A stretch of 64,000 nucleotides of DNA. It comes from Haliclona indistincta. Taxonomy: Eukaryota; Porifera; Demospongiae; Haplosclerida; Chalinidae. The stretch spans positions 12,099,669-12,163,668 of the forward strand of contig OZ024789.1 of assembly GCA_964017065.1 (NCBI GenBank). Reading direction: 5' to 3'. Shown piece by piece: positions 21,704-33,841 of this stretch (the first letter of the stretch is position 1; each line of letters begins with the position of its first letter). Position numbers and translations under genes: made by a program. The notes beneath the pieces were generated by a model. That model searched no databases. It was given only the letters and a program-made list of their open reading frames with translations, and was not told the origin of the DNA.

Positions 21704-22407
21704 GCGTGCACGTGTGTGTGTAAAAAAAAACAATAAATTGTTCACACACATAATCCGATCATCGTAACGATGCTTTTCTTTCTCTATCTATCTCTCAGAT
21801 GGTATTTGACTCAAAAGAAGACACTAGAGATCAATCCTCGCCATCCTCTTGTCAAAGAGTTACAGCGTCGTGCTAAAAAGGATGAGAGCGATAAAACAAC
21901 TGTTGATCTTGCTCGAATGATGTTTGACACCGCCATATTAAGATCAGGCTACACTCTGCCGGACTCAAGCTCTTTCGCTGATCGTATTGAGAGAATGCTT
22001 CGACTGAGTGTAGGCGTGGACTCTGATGCACCTGTAAGCTCCTCCCACTGTCACTAACCTCACCTTCCCACTATCACAGGTTGAGGAATAGGTATTCACT
22101 CAAGAAGATGATAAAAAAGTAGAGGCGGAGCCATAAGTTGAGGAGACCACACCTCCTCCTGAATCAGTCAAGGCAGAGCCTACGGTGAGTCTTATCATAG
22201 CACTAAAGTGATCTTTTCTTGTGAATGATTGCTGCCTTGTTCCAGCAAGGTTATGATTAAACTAGCATGAGCTGTCAAACAGTATACTGCCTGTACGTAA
22301 GAGATTACTAGAATATACAGCAGGTTTACTGAGATATACTGTGTTTTACTGAGTTATCCTAATCTTTCCCTCAGTCTGAGCAACCAGCTACCAAAGATGT
22401 GCTGTAG
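21608..22407 (+). pseudogene. HSP90B1: GRP94/endoplasmin 3' end pseudogene (copy 1)
   Basis: Corresponds exon by exon to 53810-54585. The remnant of exon 6 ([12 protein letters not shown]) has lost its donor: GTGAGA has become GATAGA. Exon 7 (21799-22033) is intact and encodes [17 protein letters not shown] and GYTLPDSS, typical of the HSP90 C-terminal domain. Exon 8 (from 22080) has TAG at 22089 and further stops. The last exon (22375-22407) ends SEQPATKDVL, so the ER-retention tail KDEL has become KDVL. Broken splice sites, stops and the altered tail show a decayed duplicate of an ER chaperone gene. Confidence 0.9.
21665..21701. repeat. GA microsatellite in GRP94 pseudogene intron
   Basis: GAGAGA run in the intron between the exon 6 remnant and exon 7. 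The equivalent intron of the intact copy (53853-53955) has only a short GAGAGAG. Confidence 0.9.
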
Positions 22408-22510
22408 AGCAGACACACCAGTAGAGTGAAGGAGAAGAGACTTTAGAAGATTCTGTATTCAATTAATTTTTAGTACAAGCAATTTTTGTAAATAAATTAC
22501 ATCTCATTAA

Positions 22511-23109
22511 CCCTTTAAGGCCTATAACGGATTTAGCCGTCATAATTGACTCCACCTACTGTAGACGTCATAAATAGTGGGAAAAGTGCTCTAGAAAGAT
22601 CAAATAAAGTTTAATTGCAAAAGCTAACTTTACCTGAAAAAATCACCTGTTTTTCGCCGCGCCCTCCCCACTAAAATATATAGAACGGGGGGATTTTTAA
22701 AGGGGGGTGTCCCCCCTTTAAACCGGGGTTCGAAGGGGCGGAGCCCCTCGCCGCTTTCGGCATTTTTGGGGCTTCAGGATGCCCGGAAATGCATACTTGG
22801 GCATAGAATATGGTCTAAACTATGCTGTTTGCTCACCTGGACACCACCAGGTTTTTGTATCAGTCACCAGGGCTAAACGGAGACCAAAATTGGCTGAAAA
22901 ATGACGAGGTCGCAGCACTTAAGCGGCTTCAGTTCCGAATTGGGAGTGGCCAACTCAGAGTTTAGAGCATGGTCGTAAACTTTGACATGCCAGGAAAAAA
23001 CAGTGCTAGTTTGGAACAGCTAGCGTACTGCATGTTGTAGAAATCGCAAGACAAACTGTCAGTTTAGAGCAAGCCGAATTTTCGTCAAAATAATTCAGTC
23101 ACTAAAGAG
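22511..23109. mobile_element. piggyBac-like MITE with TTAA duplication
   Basis: 599-bp insertion flanked by TTAA on both sides (22507-22510 and 23110-23113). The paralogous site in copy 2 is empty: CATCTCATTAATACATGAAC with a single TTAA at 54685-54688. The ends are CCCTTTAAGG and (reverse complement of the right end) CTCTTTAGTG, a short imperfect inverted repeat starting CYCTTTA. Duplication of TTAA with C-rich ends is the mark of piggyBac-type transposition. GC-rich inside (GGGGCGGAGCCCC), no transposase frame. Confidence 0.88.
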
Positions 23110-23113
23110 TTAA

Positions 23114-23747
23114 TACATGAACATAGCTTGTTATGAATGAATGAGGCTACAAGTGAAGATGAAGTGTGTAATCTGTGATATAGCTATAGTCAATTATAAT
23201 ACATCAAGATATGATGGTGGATGCACTAGCATTGAGCTATACCTCATGATTAATCATTGTTGTTTGTGCGTGATGTAATTGCTAACTGTGAATGCACTTG
23301 AATCCCTAACAAAGTTCAAGCATTTTCATGTTACATTAATAATATTAATAACAGCCAACTCATCAGTCTCAATTCTGTGCAGAAATTCACATTTTGGGTC
23401 TTAGTAGTAGCAAAATCATGTCAATTTGAATGAGCTCAGTATCTGCTCTATATCTAGTTCTTTTTCCAACAGCTTCAAGAGCCTTGATGTTGCCCTAGGT
23501 ATCTGCAGTCACCACAATAAATACCACCACAGTAAGTTACTCTCTAGCTCTTCCCCTTGCACCATCTCTATATGCAATCTCGACTATAGGGGAGTTTTGC
23601 AGCAATCAATTATTGCACACTGATATGTTATACACTAAAAAAATTATCATACTCATTAATAATAGCTATAGTGTGGCTACAATGATAACTACATGACTGC
23701 ATGTTATACTGATCTATAGTGCATGTAAGAAGGAGTCCTGATGTGAG
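23114..23747. other. Intergenic spacer between convergent genes, copy 1
   Basis: Sequence shared with 56700-57158 of copy 2 (for example CACCACAATAAATACCACCA), lying 3' of both GRP94 and the Kelch-ZU5-death gene. No exon found. It should hold the polyadenylation signals of the two converging genes. Confidence 0.6.
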
Positions 23748-26700
23748 TCATTGTGTTTTATTCAGCCATTCCCTGATCCCAGCAGCTGTACTGTTCTCAT
23801 CAGCTTCCTCTAGTGTGTCGATGATAGTCTCCCAGGTGAATGGAACCTTTTGCTCTCGTTTCCATTGGTCAAACACCTTGCTATAGAGACGCTTTTGATC
23901 GCTGGTCTGTTGCTCAAATGCTTCCAGAGTTGGTATTTCAATCTCTAGTTGCATTCCTATATCGTACCACTTGGTCGGTATCTTCTTAGCAACTAAGCTC
24001 ATCAGTTTAGGGATGGATGGAGCTTGAGAATATGCTGCAGCCTTGTCTGTCAAAGTGTTAAAACACCAAAAATGAAGATCATGCAGTGAATGTCATCAGT
24101 AGTTACCTGGTGTTCTCTGTTGTGGTGTTAGTGCTGATGGCTGCTGGGCAGGCAGTGACTGCGGTGGTGTAGCTGAGGGTTGTGTTGCTACTGATGCTGT
24201 ACTCACAGAAGACACTGCATAGAATGATCATTATTCAGTAAACCTGACTATGCTTGATAATTACCTGCAGTAGCTTTATCACCTTCAGGCTGAGGATAGC
24301 GTATGTGGAAGCTGTTGGGAGAAGGAACTCCTTTAATGACCACTTTGTGACGCAGTCGTTGAACTTGCTCTGACAACAGCTCTAACTCAAATCCACAGTG
24401 AGGGATTCTTCTACCAATTTGGTAGTTCTTGATAACAGCTTTAGAGATCTGAGGAAATGAATGTGGAATATTGGTGTCACAAACCACGACCACGCACCAA
24501 TCATAAAGCACACTGCAATAATGGTTATGTGTTTATAACAAGTCATTTGTTGCATGGAAATTTTATACCATATTTTGAGGATGTTAGCTCATCTCAGTTA
24601 GTTTCATTTCCACATGATTGCACATAGCCATAACACATGCACTCATGCATTCCATGTAAAAGCACAATAATAAATGCTACATGGCTGACTTATTTTACTT
24701 ACTACAAATCTCTAGTAACAAATGATCCGTTAAAGCAGCAATACTATTATTGCAGTGCACTTCTTAGGTAATTAGGTCAGGTATATACTGTAAGAGCATG
24801 CGTGTGATTAAGAAACACGTGTGCGCTTAGTAGTCTTAATTGAAGCGAGATGTTTACTATATCTCGTGCAAGACACAAAAACAGCTAACCCCATGTCGTA
24901 GATGAGCACTGGCTTTGCGAATTTTAATTTACACTAAGGCTTGATTCATCACGTGGCTATAGCCAAGTATCACGGAGAAATCTACGCAAATTTACCATGA
25001 AGTAACGTAAATTAACGCACATGTGTATGCACTATATATTCCAGGCCTTCGTTGAAGAAGCCCTGGGTACGAGGCTAAGGTTCATGTCTGGCAGTACGTA
25101 GCTGCAGTATCGCGTACGAGCATTGCTCGGCGAAATCGATACACAGGCTCCTCCACGAATGGAAGATGAGCTTGCATGAGCAGTTTTAACTTCGTACGTT
25201 TCATACAACTAAAGAAAAATTGTAAAAACTCGATCGTGTTTAGTCTTCACAGGCGAGCTCGTCGTTCCGTGATGGCGAACACTACGTGGCTGAAACTTGC
25301 TATTATCGATGCCTATCTATAGACAAACAAAGCGCACACTGCAACTCCGTCTGCACAGATAGACTTGGCTTAAAAAGAAATAGCCACTTGCAAAGTCATG
25401 AATCTCATTAAAATGGTATCCCGCCACCTTAACAAAACATAAACTTTATAAAGCACATGATCAGCATCACACGCCCTTTCCCCCTTACTACTCAAACGTC
25501 TCCTGCCTCCCTCCCTCACATGTCTGATTTATATCCTCCCTCCCACCCTCCCTTCCTCACGTACATGTCTGTTCGATCCTCCCACCCTCTCTTCCTCCCA
25601 CCCTCCCTTCCTCCCACCCACCCTTCCTCCCACCATCCCACATAACTAATAGCAGTGCAATGCAGTGTAAGTAAGAGCAGTGTCGAGACCAAAACACCCA
25701 CGAACATTCGTGAAATTCTCCTGGCATGTGCCTTTTGAACTTAGTTTTTAGCGAAATGGCGATATAAATTCCGCGATTTCTCGATCGTGATCCATTGTCA
25801 GCTAAGTGTTAGACATGAACACACTGTATAAAATTCTGAAGTAAATGTTTTCTCGATGATACAGTTATTACCCTCAAGAAAGGTCAAAAAGTTTGGTTTT
25901 AGGCGAAGAACTTTTTCATCAAGCTGTGATAAGTCTATGTCCATGCTGTATACGTCACAAGAGATGTCTAGTAGTTTCAATGTATCAGGAAGTTTATGAA
26001 ATTTACCGTGAAGTAAAGTAAATTAACGCACATGTGTATGCACTATATATTCCAGGCCTTCGTTGAAGAAGCCCTGGGTAGTGGGTACGAGGCTAAGGTT
26101 CATGCACTTCCAATACCTGAGAAGGAGGTGCCAGAGGGAGTATTGTCCATGGACCAACTTCCTGTTCTTGCTGATCAAGCTCGATCACAGGACTAGGGTT
26201 GTCATCAACGCTAATAGGGAGTGTAGTACAGTCTAAACTCCACTTCTCATACTTCTGTTCTACTTCCTGTGTAAAGCAGAGGATTCAATAAGTGCATTCA
26301 GCTACAGCTGATTTCACAAACCTGTTGATTGGGCTCCAGATCTCTCACAATCACAAAGTGGAAATCAACAGTCAGAGGACTGGCTAGTCGTTGCTTGTAG
26401 AACATGAAGGCTGTACAGAGTGTGTCTGTATCCTCTGATGCTGTTTCTCCTAGTAATGAGAACTGCTTCAGCTTGATGGCTCCATACTGAGTGTGTGAGC
26501 TAAACAATCCCTCTCGTTCACGGAATCTGTACGGCAGTTGACTCTGTGAGCACTTGGCGATGATGAACTTGAACTGGGAGCATTGATCCTCACTGCGTAC
26601 AACAGCGCAATGCTGTATGTTGACAGACACCTCTTTTATGAACTCTATGCTGGATGAGACCCAGTAGATGGCACTGATCAACTGCCTGTTCTCAGGGAAC

Positions 26701-29700
26701 TTAAACTGGCCGGCTAGAATCACCTTCACGCCCACACTGACAGTCACTCCAGGAGGAACAGCACCTTCAGGGATCTCAATGAAGAACCCATAGCCAGGCC
26801 ACTCTACTTTCTGAGGCTTGTCTCCCACAACCTCCAGTACAGTCTCCCTGTACACTTCAACACCACGCAGGAAGTCTGCACCACATGCACAGTCACAAAC
26901 TGAAGGAGATGCATTATGCACTGCAGTAGCTAACCTGGCGCTGTGTTGAGATAGTTCGCCTGGACACTAGCATCAACGACAGATCTTGGTTTGATAGCTA
27001 CAGTATAGTGAGCTACTAGCAGCAGCTGTGAGCTGGGCAGCATCACTCACCTTCTAGCAGCTGCTGGTTCCTCCTCTTCAGTTGATCAACTATACACAGT
27101 GACACTAGCAATGATGAGCTGGTTAATCACTCGCTCTAATACTCACATTTCTCTAGCATCAGTTGACCATCACTTTCCAACATTGAGATATGTTGATCTC
27201 TAGCATAGGCCATTCTCTTGGTTTGTTCCAATACTCTTAGAAGCTCTTGCTGTTCCTCCTCACTAGCTGTCAGCTTGGTCTCACTAGCTGTCAGCTTGGT
27301 CTCACACTCATGGATGACTATCACAGTATGCATATACAGTGAGATGCAGAGCTACAGTATAGAGATACTCACCATCTGCAGTGAGGTCCACCTGAGTGGT
27401 CACATCACTTGCTAGCTTAGTCTGTGCAGCTACAATGAGAACACATTCCACATGCAGACTCCTCCCATCACAGTCTACTTACTCTTTTGTTGCAGTTTTT
27501 CTAGCAGCTCTTGTTGCTGTCCATAGTCGTCTCTGCTAGCAGCCATCTTCTTCTGCATGTCATACATATCATCCTCTAGTTTAGAGCACTTCTGATCCTT
27601 CTCCTGTGAATCACGCTGAGCAGCATTGAGCTTTTCCATTAGCTCCTGCTCTCTCTTCTTGCTAAGTCGAAGACTGTCTTCATAAGCATGAATGACTGAG
27701 AGAGGGAGTGGGACGAAGGGAGGGAGAGACGAAGTGAGGAGAGAGGGAGAGAGGAAGGGAAGGAGAGAGGGAGGGAGGGAGAGAGGGAGGGAGAGAGAGA
27801 GGGAGGGAGAGAGGGAGAGAGGGAGGGAGGGAGGGAGAGAAAGGGGGAGGGAAGGAGAGGGAGAGAGGAAGGGAGGGAGGGAGAGAGAGAGGGAGAGAGG
27901 GAGAGAAAGGGGGAGGGAAGGAGAGGGAGAGAGGAAGGGAGGGAGAGAGGGAGGGAGAGATATTAGTATAGTGATCGACTGTGCCTCAGTGTGTGGTTAC
28001 CATCCTCTGAGGTAAGTTCACGTGATGTCTCTTTAGCTGGTTCTGTCAAATTGTGTGATTTTTTTGTGGAGAAAAAGAAGACATATAAAGTCAGTAGATC
28101 ATAATATTTAATTAGCATAACCACAAACCACAGTGCAGTGATGAATATCATTACATGAAGCTTGTACATGTTTTGTGTGTGCGTGTGTGTGTGTGTGTGT
28201 GACATGCAGTGGAAACAACAAATCTCCTCAGAGGAAGTAAGGAGGAGGTGGGGTGACTCGAGATCGATCTCAACTGTGGTGTCACAGCAAAGACTTGCAT
28301 GGCTAGGTCATCTGGGCCGACTTCCTAGTTATCGCGTTCCCAAAAGGGTTCTCTTCGGCTGGCTGCCTCAATCTCGACCTAGAGGTGGACCACGCAGGCG
28401 ATGGAGAGATGTGCTTCGAAAAGATCTCAAAGAGATTGGCATTTCTGAGGCCAAATGGTACGAGAAGGTACAAGATAGAGCTAGTTGGCGATATCAATGC
28501 AAACCAGACGACGATGACGATGATGATGACAAGCGACCCCAGCAACAACCACAGACAGACCCCCAGCTAAACCGTGTGATGTGCACAGTTTGCCACAGGA
28601 GCTTCCGGAGAGAAAGCGATAAAAAGAGACATAAGTGTTTGGACGAGAGAAGCAAGCCCATCAGCGAGCAGAAGGGTGCTGTACATTGCTCTTCTTACTT
28701 GAGGTGGTTTGCAAGAAAAGGAGGCTTCTCTGTGCATCGTTGCCCTGGACAATAGTCTTTCAATCCCTGCCATCCAGTTTCTCGGAACATCAAGTTACAG
28801 ATGTAACACAAGCACTCTCTCTTACACTCTCCCACTTTGTGGGAGTCGGGTGACCGTTTTACGGTACCTAAACAACAGGACAGGACAGGTGTGTGTGTGA
28901 TTGTTACTAACCATGTTTGTCTTGTTTCTCATCTCTCTCATCAATATTGGTCTCATGTTGCTGTGAACACCACAACACATCAACCACTGTCACCAACCAC
29001 ACACACCTGCTTCACCTGATCCAGAACCTGGAGTCTGAGCACTCTAACCTCCTCCTCCACCTCACTGATCCTCCTCTGATAAGACTTCTTACACTCCTGT
29101 AGCTAATGAAGGAAACAGCTCACTCACTACACACTCTACAATATTGACTGTATCTAGATCTGACCAATGGTCACACTAACCTGTTGCTGTAGTCGATTTC
29201 TTTCAGTGTCTAGTTCTGATATTCTCAACTTAATCCTCTCATGAGGTGATCCCTTTATCCTGGCCTCTCTCAGTCTCTTCTGGTATTCTGTGTTGTTGCT
29301 CAGTGTCTCTCTCTCCATCACTCTCTCCACACACCACTGCCCAATAGCGTCCTGGACTGTATGGAGGAGATGAGCTGTTATGTGCAGTCCACCACTGTCA
29401 GTGTGTGCATCAGCTGCTGTAGCTACTGCTGATTACTGCATGGACACACACTGTGCTCACTTAGCTCTATAACACTAGTGCCAGCCTTGCACTTAAATCC
29501 TCCAAACACTAGTATCCAGACACAGTGGGCTCCTAGATGAAACACTGACACTGAGTGCTCCCATCGTCGTGTCACTGAATCAGGTAGTGATGGTAGCTAT
29601 AGAACACAATAAAACAACACATTATATGAACCATACAATACTACATGACATGCACAGTATCTCATTATAATAGAATCAAATTATAAGGTTCTCAAGTCAA

Positions 29701-31318
29701 GTGGAACTATTCCTCACACACATAGATTACAATAGACTAGATAGATAGATTATTACTAAATAACTTAGTTATGACTAATTAACTTGGTTGTGGTTTAATG
29801 CTAGTCTATTGTACAGTTCATCATTCTGTGAAATGTCACGATCATCTTGTTAGTACACAATGTGTGAGCACATTCACAATGTGCAGGTTGTAACTAAATT
29901 CATGTGAAATACCTTGATCCATTGGTTAGTATCATATAACCACATATCACTCAGATCACTCAGTGTACGACCCCTATCTCCTCCACTCATCACAAACACA
30001 GGACCAGTAATGTGTGATGCAGCATGGGCACGTCTCCTCTCAGGCCATTGGACAGACTGACTAACTGGTTTCTTAATCTTGCTCCAGTTCTGAGAAGACA
30101 AAGATATCATAGACTCCTAGAAATATCACAGGCTATAGACTAATGCAATATGCTTGCTACACTGATGTTGTGCAAGATTGGAGCAATGCCGGAATACTCA
30201 AATGATGATATGTATGAAGAATGTATTATAATGATTGTGTGTATCAGTACTCAGTGATTATGAGATCAATATGATGTGATTAGATCACACAAGAGTGGAG
30301 CCACAAATCAGTGCTATACTATTCATACAGTGTCCATGCATACAGCACTCACCACAGAATGTCTCTCCAGATCTACAATATACAAATCATCAGACCAGTA
30401 GCTTGATGAAGTGGAACCACCAAACATGGCAGCCCTCTTCCCTTCCACTGCTGTTAGTGTGAAATAATAACATGGAGGAGGAGCTTGTCCTGTGACTACT
30501 GGTGAGCTCCACCCATCATCTGGAGGACAATAACAACTCATGAGTTGTAACACATAAACAGTAACTTTGAGACAACATGTATTATCATCTCTCTCATTAT
30601 GAGAGATGGGTCTATGAACGAGGCTACTCACTATACTATAAGAGCACTATACTGACACAACACAAAAGTATCACTCACTTGTGGACAGAGAGAAAATGTG
30701 TTGTTCATTGGTACATACACCACTATCATGCATTGATTCTTGATACTGTGCTCCATGTTGTGGTGATGATGGGACAGCAAAACCCAGCCCTCCCACCACA
30801 TACAAGAGGTCCTCCTCTCCATCAGTGAAGTGCACCATTCCACACCATTCCTTCTGCATTGGTGCCCCATCTTCTGTTGTTGAGGGAGCCAACATCCTCC
30901 ATTGCAGGGTGGAGGTGCTCAGTGTGTGAACACTGTTGTGGTAGCAGACACCGTGACCACAGCGACCACCGAAATAGTGCAGCTCATTCCTGACAGCAAC
31001 ACAGGAATAGCCCTCCACTCCCAGTGGAGGTGTTCCACTAGTGGTGCTCTGCTCCCAGCAACCAGTGTTCACGTTGAACACCTCCACACTGGAGAAAAAC
31101 TGACGCTTCTCAGCGCTATCGTGCACCTTAGGCATTCCATCCTGGTATCCAGCCCACAGGTAAAGATGGTCGCCAACAGCAGCTGTGCTGTGATCACTGC
31201 GACCAGCGGGTTCCCTCCATCGATACACTGTGAGGAGTAACAATCAGTCACTGTTTGAACACCTGACACAACTCATGAACTCACCTCCTCGAGCTCGCTG
31301 CTGCTGAGGAGCGGACAT
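23748..31318 (-). CDS. Kelch / coiled-coil / ZU5 / death-domain protein (copy 1)
   Basis: 19-exon gene: 31318-31285, 31227-30679, 30519-30353, 30089-29913, 29596-29461, 29356-29181, 29102-29016, 28960-28912, 28042-28001, 27695-27483, 27429-27373, 27317-27147, 27089-27051, 26997-26935, 26899-26322, 26266-26117, 24448-24265, 24214-24107, 24046-23748. All phases agree and give 1092 aa from MSAPQQQRARG to WLNKTQ. Residues about 1-354 are Kelch-type repeats (GDHLYLWAG, ELHYFGG, FVMSGG, WILVFGGF). About 355-632 are heptad-rich coiled coil. 654-846 is a ZU5 domain (GYGFFIEIPEGAVPPGV). A linked domain spans 847-957, a Pro/Gln-rich linker 958-993 and a death domain 994-1092 (ETIIDTLEEADENSTAAGI). No signal peptide or membrane segment, so probably a cytoplasmic adaptor. 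At the autoproteolysis site of PIDD-like ZU5 domains (HFS) I read QFS at 799-801, so self-cleavage is unlikely. Confidence 0.9.
24995..26104. repeat. Intron insertion flanked by ~100-bp direct repeats
   Basis: About 100 bp (words AAATTAACGCACATGTGTAT and CAGGCCTTCGTTGAAGAAGC) occurs at 24995-25086 and again at 26000-26104. Copy 2 has it once (58205-58310). The extra DNA between (25087-25999) holds a segment inverted relative to 20425-20545 and a CCTCCC-rich tract at 25530-25640. It sits in the intron between exons 16 and 17 of the Kelch-ZU5-death gene and does not break coding sequence. Confidence 0.75.
25700..25825 (-). repeat. Repeat copy, inverted relative to 20425-20545
   Basis: Reverse-complement match to the segment at 20425-20545, with shared words AATTCTCCTGGCATGTGCCT and TTTGAACTTAGTTTTTAGCG. 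Shows that the inserted DNA in this intron belongs to a repeat family also present 5 kb upstream. Confidence 0.75.
27690..27960. repeat. GGGA/GA microsatellite in an intron
   Basis: Purine-only tract of GGGA and GA units directly upstream (in gene direction) of exon 10 of the Kelch-ZU5-death gene. The orthologous tract in copy 2 is far longer (59905-60640). It yields a spurious RE/RG-rich frame on the plus strand. Confidence 0.95.
28200..28889 (+). mobile_element. 5'-truncated LINE, C-terminal end, in a TG repeat
   Basis: 690 bp absent from copy 2, inserted inside a (TG)n tract (28166-28199 and 28890-28899) in the intron between exons 8 and 9 of the Kelch-ZU5-death gene. It is open to 28755 and encodes the C-terminal part of a non-LTR retrotransposon protein: RLAWLGHLGRLP, RPRGGPRRRWRDVLRKDL, W-x-x-x-x-QDRASW. 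A cysteine/histidine knuckle follows (CTVCHRSF ... KRHKC). The 3' end carries short ACAGG repeats, as in LINEs ending in microsatellite-like tails. The opposite orientation to the host gene may explain why it is tolerated. Confidence 0.8.
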
Positions 31319-31417
31319 GATGGAGGAGGAAGCCGAAAAGAAAGTGAACGAGAGCTCTGTTAGCTGCGTGGGAGTGACCATAAACTTCTTTTGATGCGCT
31401 TCTAATAGAATACCAGC
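31319..31417. promoter_or_regulatory. Bidirectional promoter, Kelch-ZU5-death and ANKLE2
   Basis: Only 99 bp separate the ATG of the minus-strand Kelch-ZU5-death gene (31318) from the ATG of the plus-strand ANKLE2 gene (31418). No TATA box is obvious. The same head-to-head arrangement exists in copy 2, where it carries a 44-bp insertion. Shared regulation is an inference from distance. Confidence 0.55.
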
Positions 31418-33703
31418 ATGGCGGACACCGCGGCGGAAACGTCATGCACTTTGGGAGAGCTCAGTGATGCTGAACTACGGGAGCTACTCACTGCCTACTC
31501 CATCACTCAGCCGGTGACTCCCTCTACCCGCAGTCTACTCATTAGGAAGCTGAGACGACACTGATGAGTGTAGAGCCGCGTCAAGACGACACTCAGCCCG
31601 CACGACACTAGCTAGTCCAGTAGCTGCAGCTCAGCTAGCTCGACCAGAAGATGCATATGGTACAGGTGTACTAATGGACGGCACTACCATAGTTCTCCCT
31701 ACTATGGCTCTAAAGCAGAGGCGCTGCATGGTAGCTGTAAAGAGTCTTCCACTGACCAGGAGTATACGGTTCACCATAGTGGAGTCTGCACCGCCAGCTG
31801 CCAGCCTGACACAGGATGAGGTAGAGCTGACTGGGTTTACCTTGCAAACACACGAGGAACAGTCTGAAATCACGACTGATGCAGCAACAATATCTGAAAA
31901 GGCTAACAGGTATCCCAGGATCTGTCTCGTCTTCGTAAGCTAATAGAAGACGGCAAAGCAGCTGAGTTTGCTGACGTGGTTTGGGACAATCCACGTCATC
32001 TCATCACTTCAGGCGACACTCCAGGGATTCTTCAGATCCCAACACGTTCCAATGCACTCCACTGTGGTGCATCTCAGTGCCAGCTAGCGGTGTGTAAGGA
32101 GGTGATTGCTATTATAGAGAGCAGTCGATTTTGGGAGTTGATCTATCCTGACGATAGTGCTGAGACTAGAGCAAAGAGACGTGAACATGCAGGACAAGAT
32201 AGTGAGTCTTGTGTGTGGTAGCCTCACCTCCAGGCAGCTCTCTCTGCTGGGGAGATGGCCTGTCTGTGCATGGCCCAAATTTTATAAAACATCTTACGAT
32301 TGGTAAAATTTTACACAGTATTCCGTCATGTTCGTTTCCTGAAACAGCAATGAATGGCTAATTTAAGCTATGTACGAAGGCTTCTGGTGCATTCTCACCG
32401 ACTTAGCACAAACTAAAGCTGTTCTGTATACCAGATTCGAATACTACTTCATTTGATAACTTTGTCTAATTTGGCAGAAACACACATGCGTTGCGGCGAG
32501 TTTTAAATTGCCTCGTGTCCAGACCACTACATTAAGTGGTCTGTATATGTGATGTGTGTGTATACTGATATTATAGTGTCTCCTTGTTGTGTAGAATAAT
32601 GACACACCTCTTCATATCGCTAGTCGGTTTGGTTATGAGGAGATAGTGTCCTTCCTTGTTGGTCAACCAAGCATTGATAGAACCATCAGGAACAGAGATG
32701 GTGAGACCGCCATGGACGTGGTGTGTAGACGAGCCAAGGAGAGGACAAGTGGTCTTGCTCAGAGAATAAAACAGCTCCTAGCTAAAAGGTGCATCATATT
32801 CTAGTAGAAACCAGAGATCATGATTCCTCTTCTCTCTCACAGATCCTGACTTGTATTATGTACCAGTAATCAGAGCGACTGACAACTCACTGACTCCTTA
32901 TCTCGGCAGCCCCTGCAAGATGGAGGGACAGTCGACTGAGGAGAGAGAGACACTGCTGTCATCACCTGTGATAGGACACGCTCTTGCTGGACCAATGAGT
33001 GAAGCAAAGGCTAGTTAGTAAGATGACACACTAGCCATTGATTCTGATCCATACATGTAGGCTCATGAAGTGTACCAGCAATGGCGCTCTCCCACTAGTA
33101 GTGCTGACAGGAGACAAGCTAGTGTCATCAAACGATCAGATCCTGACAGAGGTTGGGAGAGGATTGGAAGGTACCATAATACCCTCACTATGCCTCTGAT
33201 CTCAGTTGCTATGTTACTAGTGTGATTGTTACTGCAGGTCCATAGCTCAGACCAGAGGAGTGGGATGGCGTGAATACTGGGAGTTCCTAGGGTGCTACTG
33301 TGATCTGTCTCAACCTGAAGGACTCATGAAACTGGAGAACCACTTATCACAGATGAGGGACCAGCATCGAACACCATCAACCACAGCACAAGATACACCT
33401 GATAGTGACAATGCCGGCAGTGAGGCAGTTTAATGGATTAGAAGATATGGAGGATGTATTGGTATCTGCTCCAGTCGCTGATAATGATTTGGTGTCTGCT
33501 ATAGAGGGACTCACTTTAGGAGCCAAGGAGGACACAGAGATGAGTGAAGAGGTGGTTATCGTAGATAGAGAAGAAGAGATGAGGTCATTTACTAGTCCAC
33601 ATGAGGTGGCTGGTGGATCCATGACTCCACTCAGAGGGGACTACATCATGGCGCCATCCCGCTCTACTCCACTTGCTAAGGTCTACATCACAGGGTGAGA
33701 CTC

Positions 33704-33712
33704 ACACACACA

Positions 33713-33771
<59 letters not shown>

Positions 33772-33789
33772 ACACACACACACACACAG
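33704..33789. repeat. CA microsatellite in ANKLE2 intron
   Basis: Long (CA)n run starting directly after the GGTGAGAC donor of the penultimate ANKLE2 exon. Confidence 0.97.
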
Positions 33790-33841
33790 ACGACACACTA
33801 ACTCTCATTCATTCACTCACTCATCTTTCTGTTTGTTCTCA

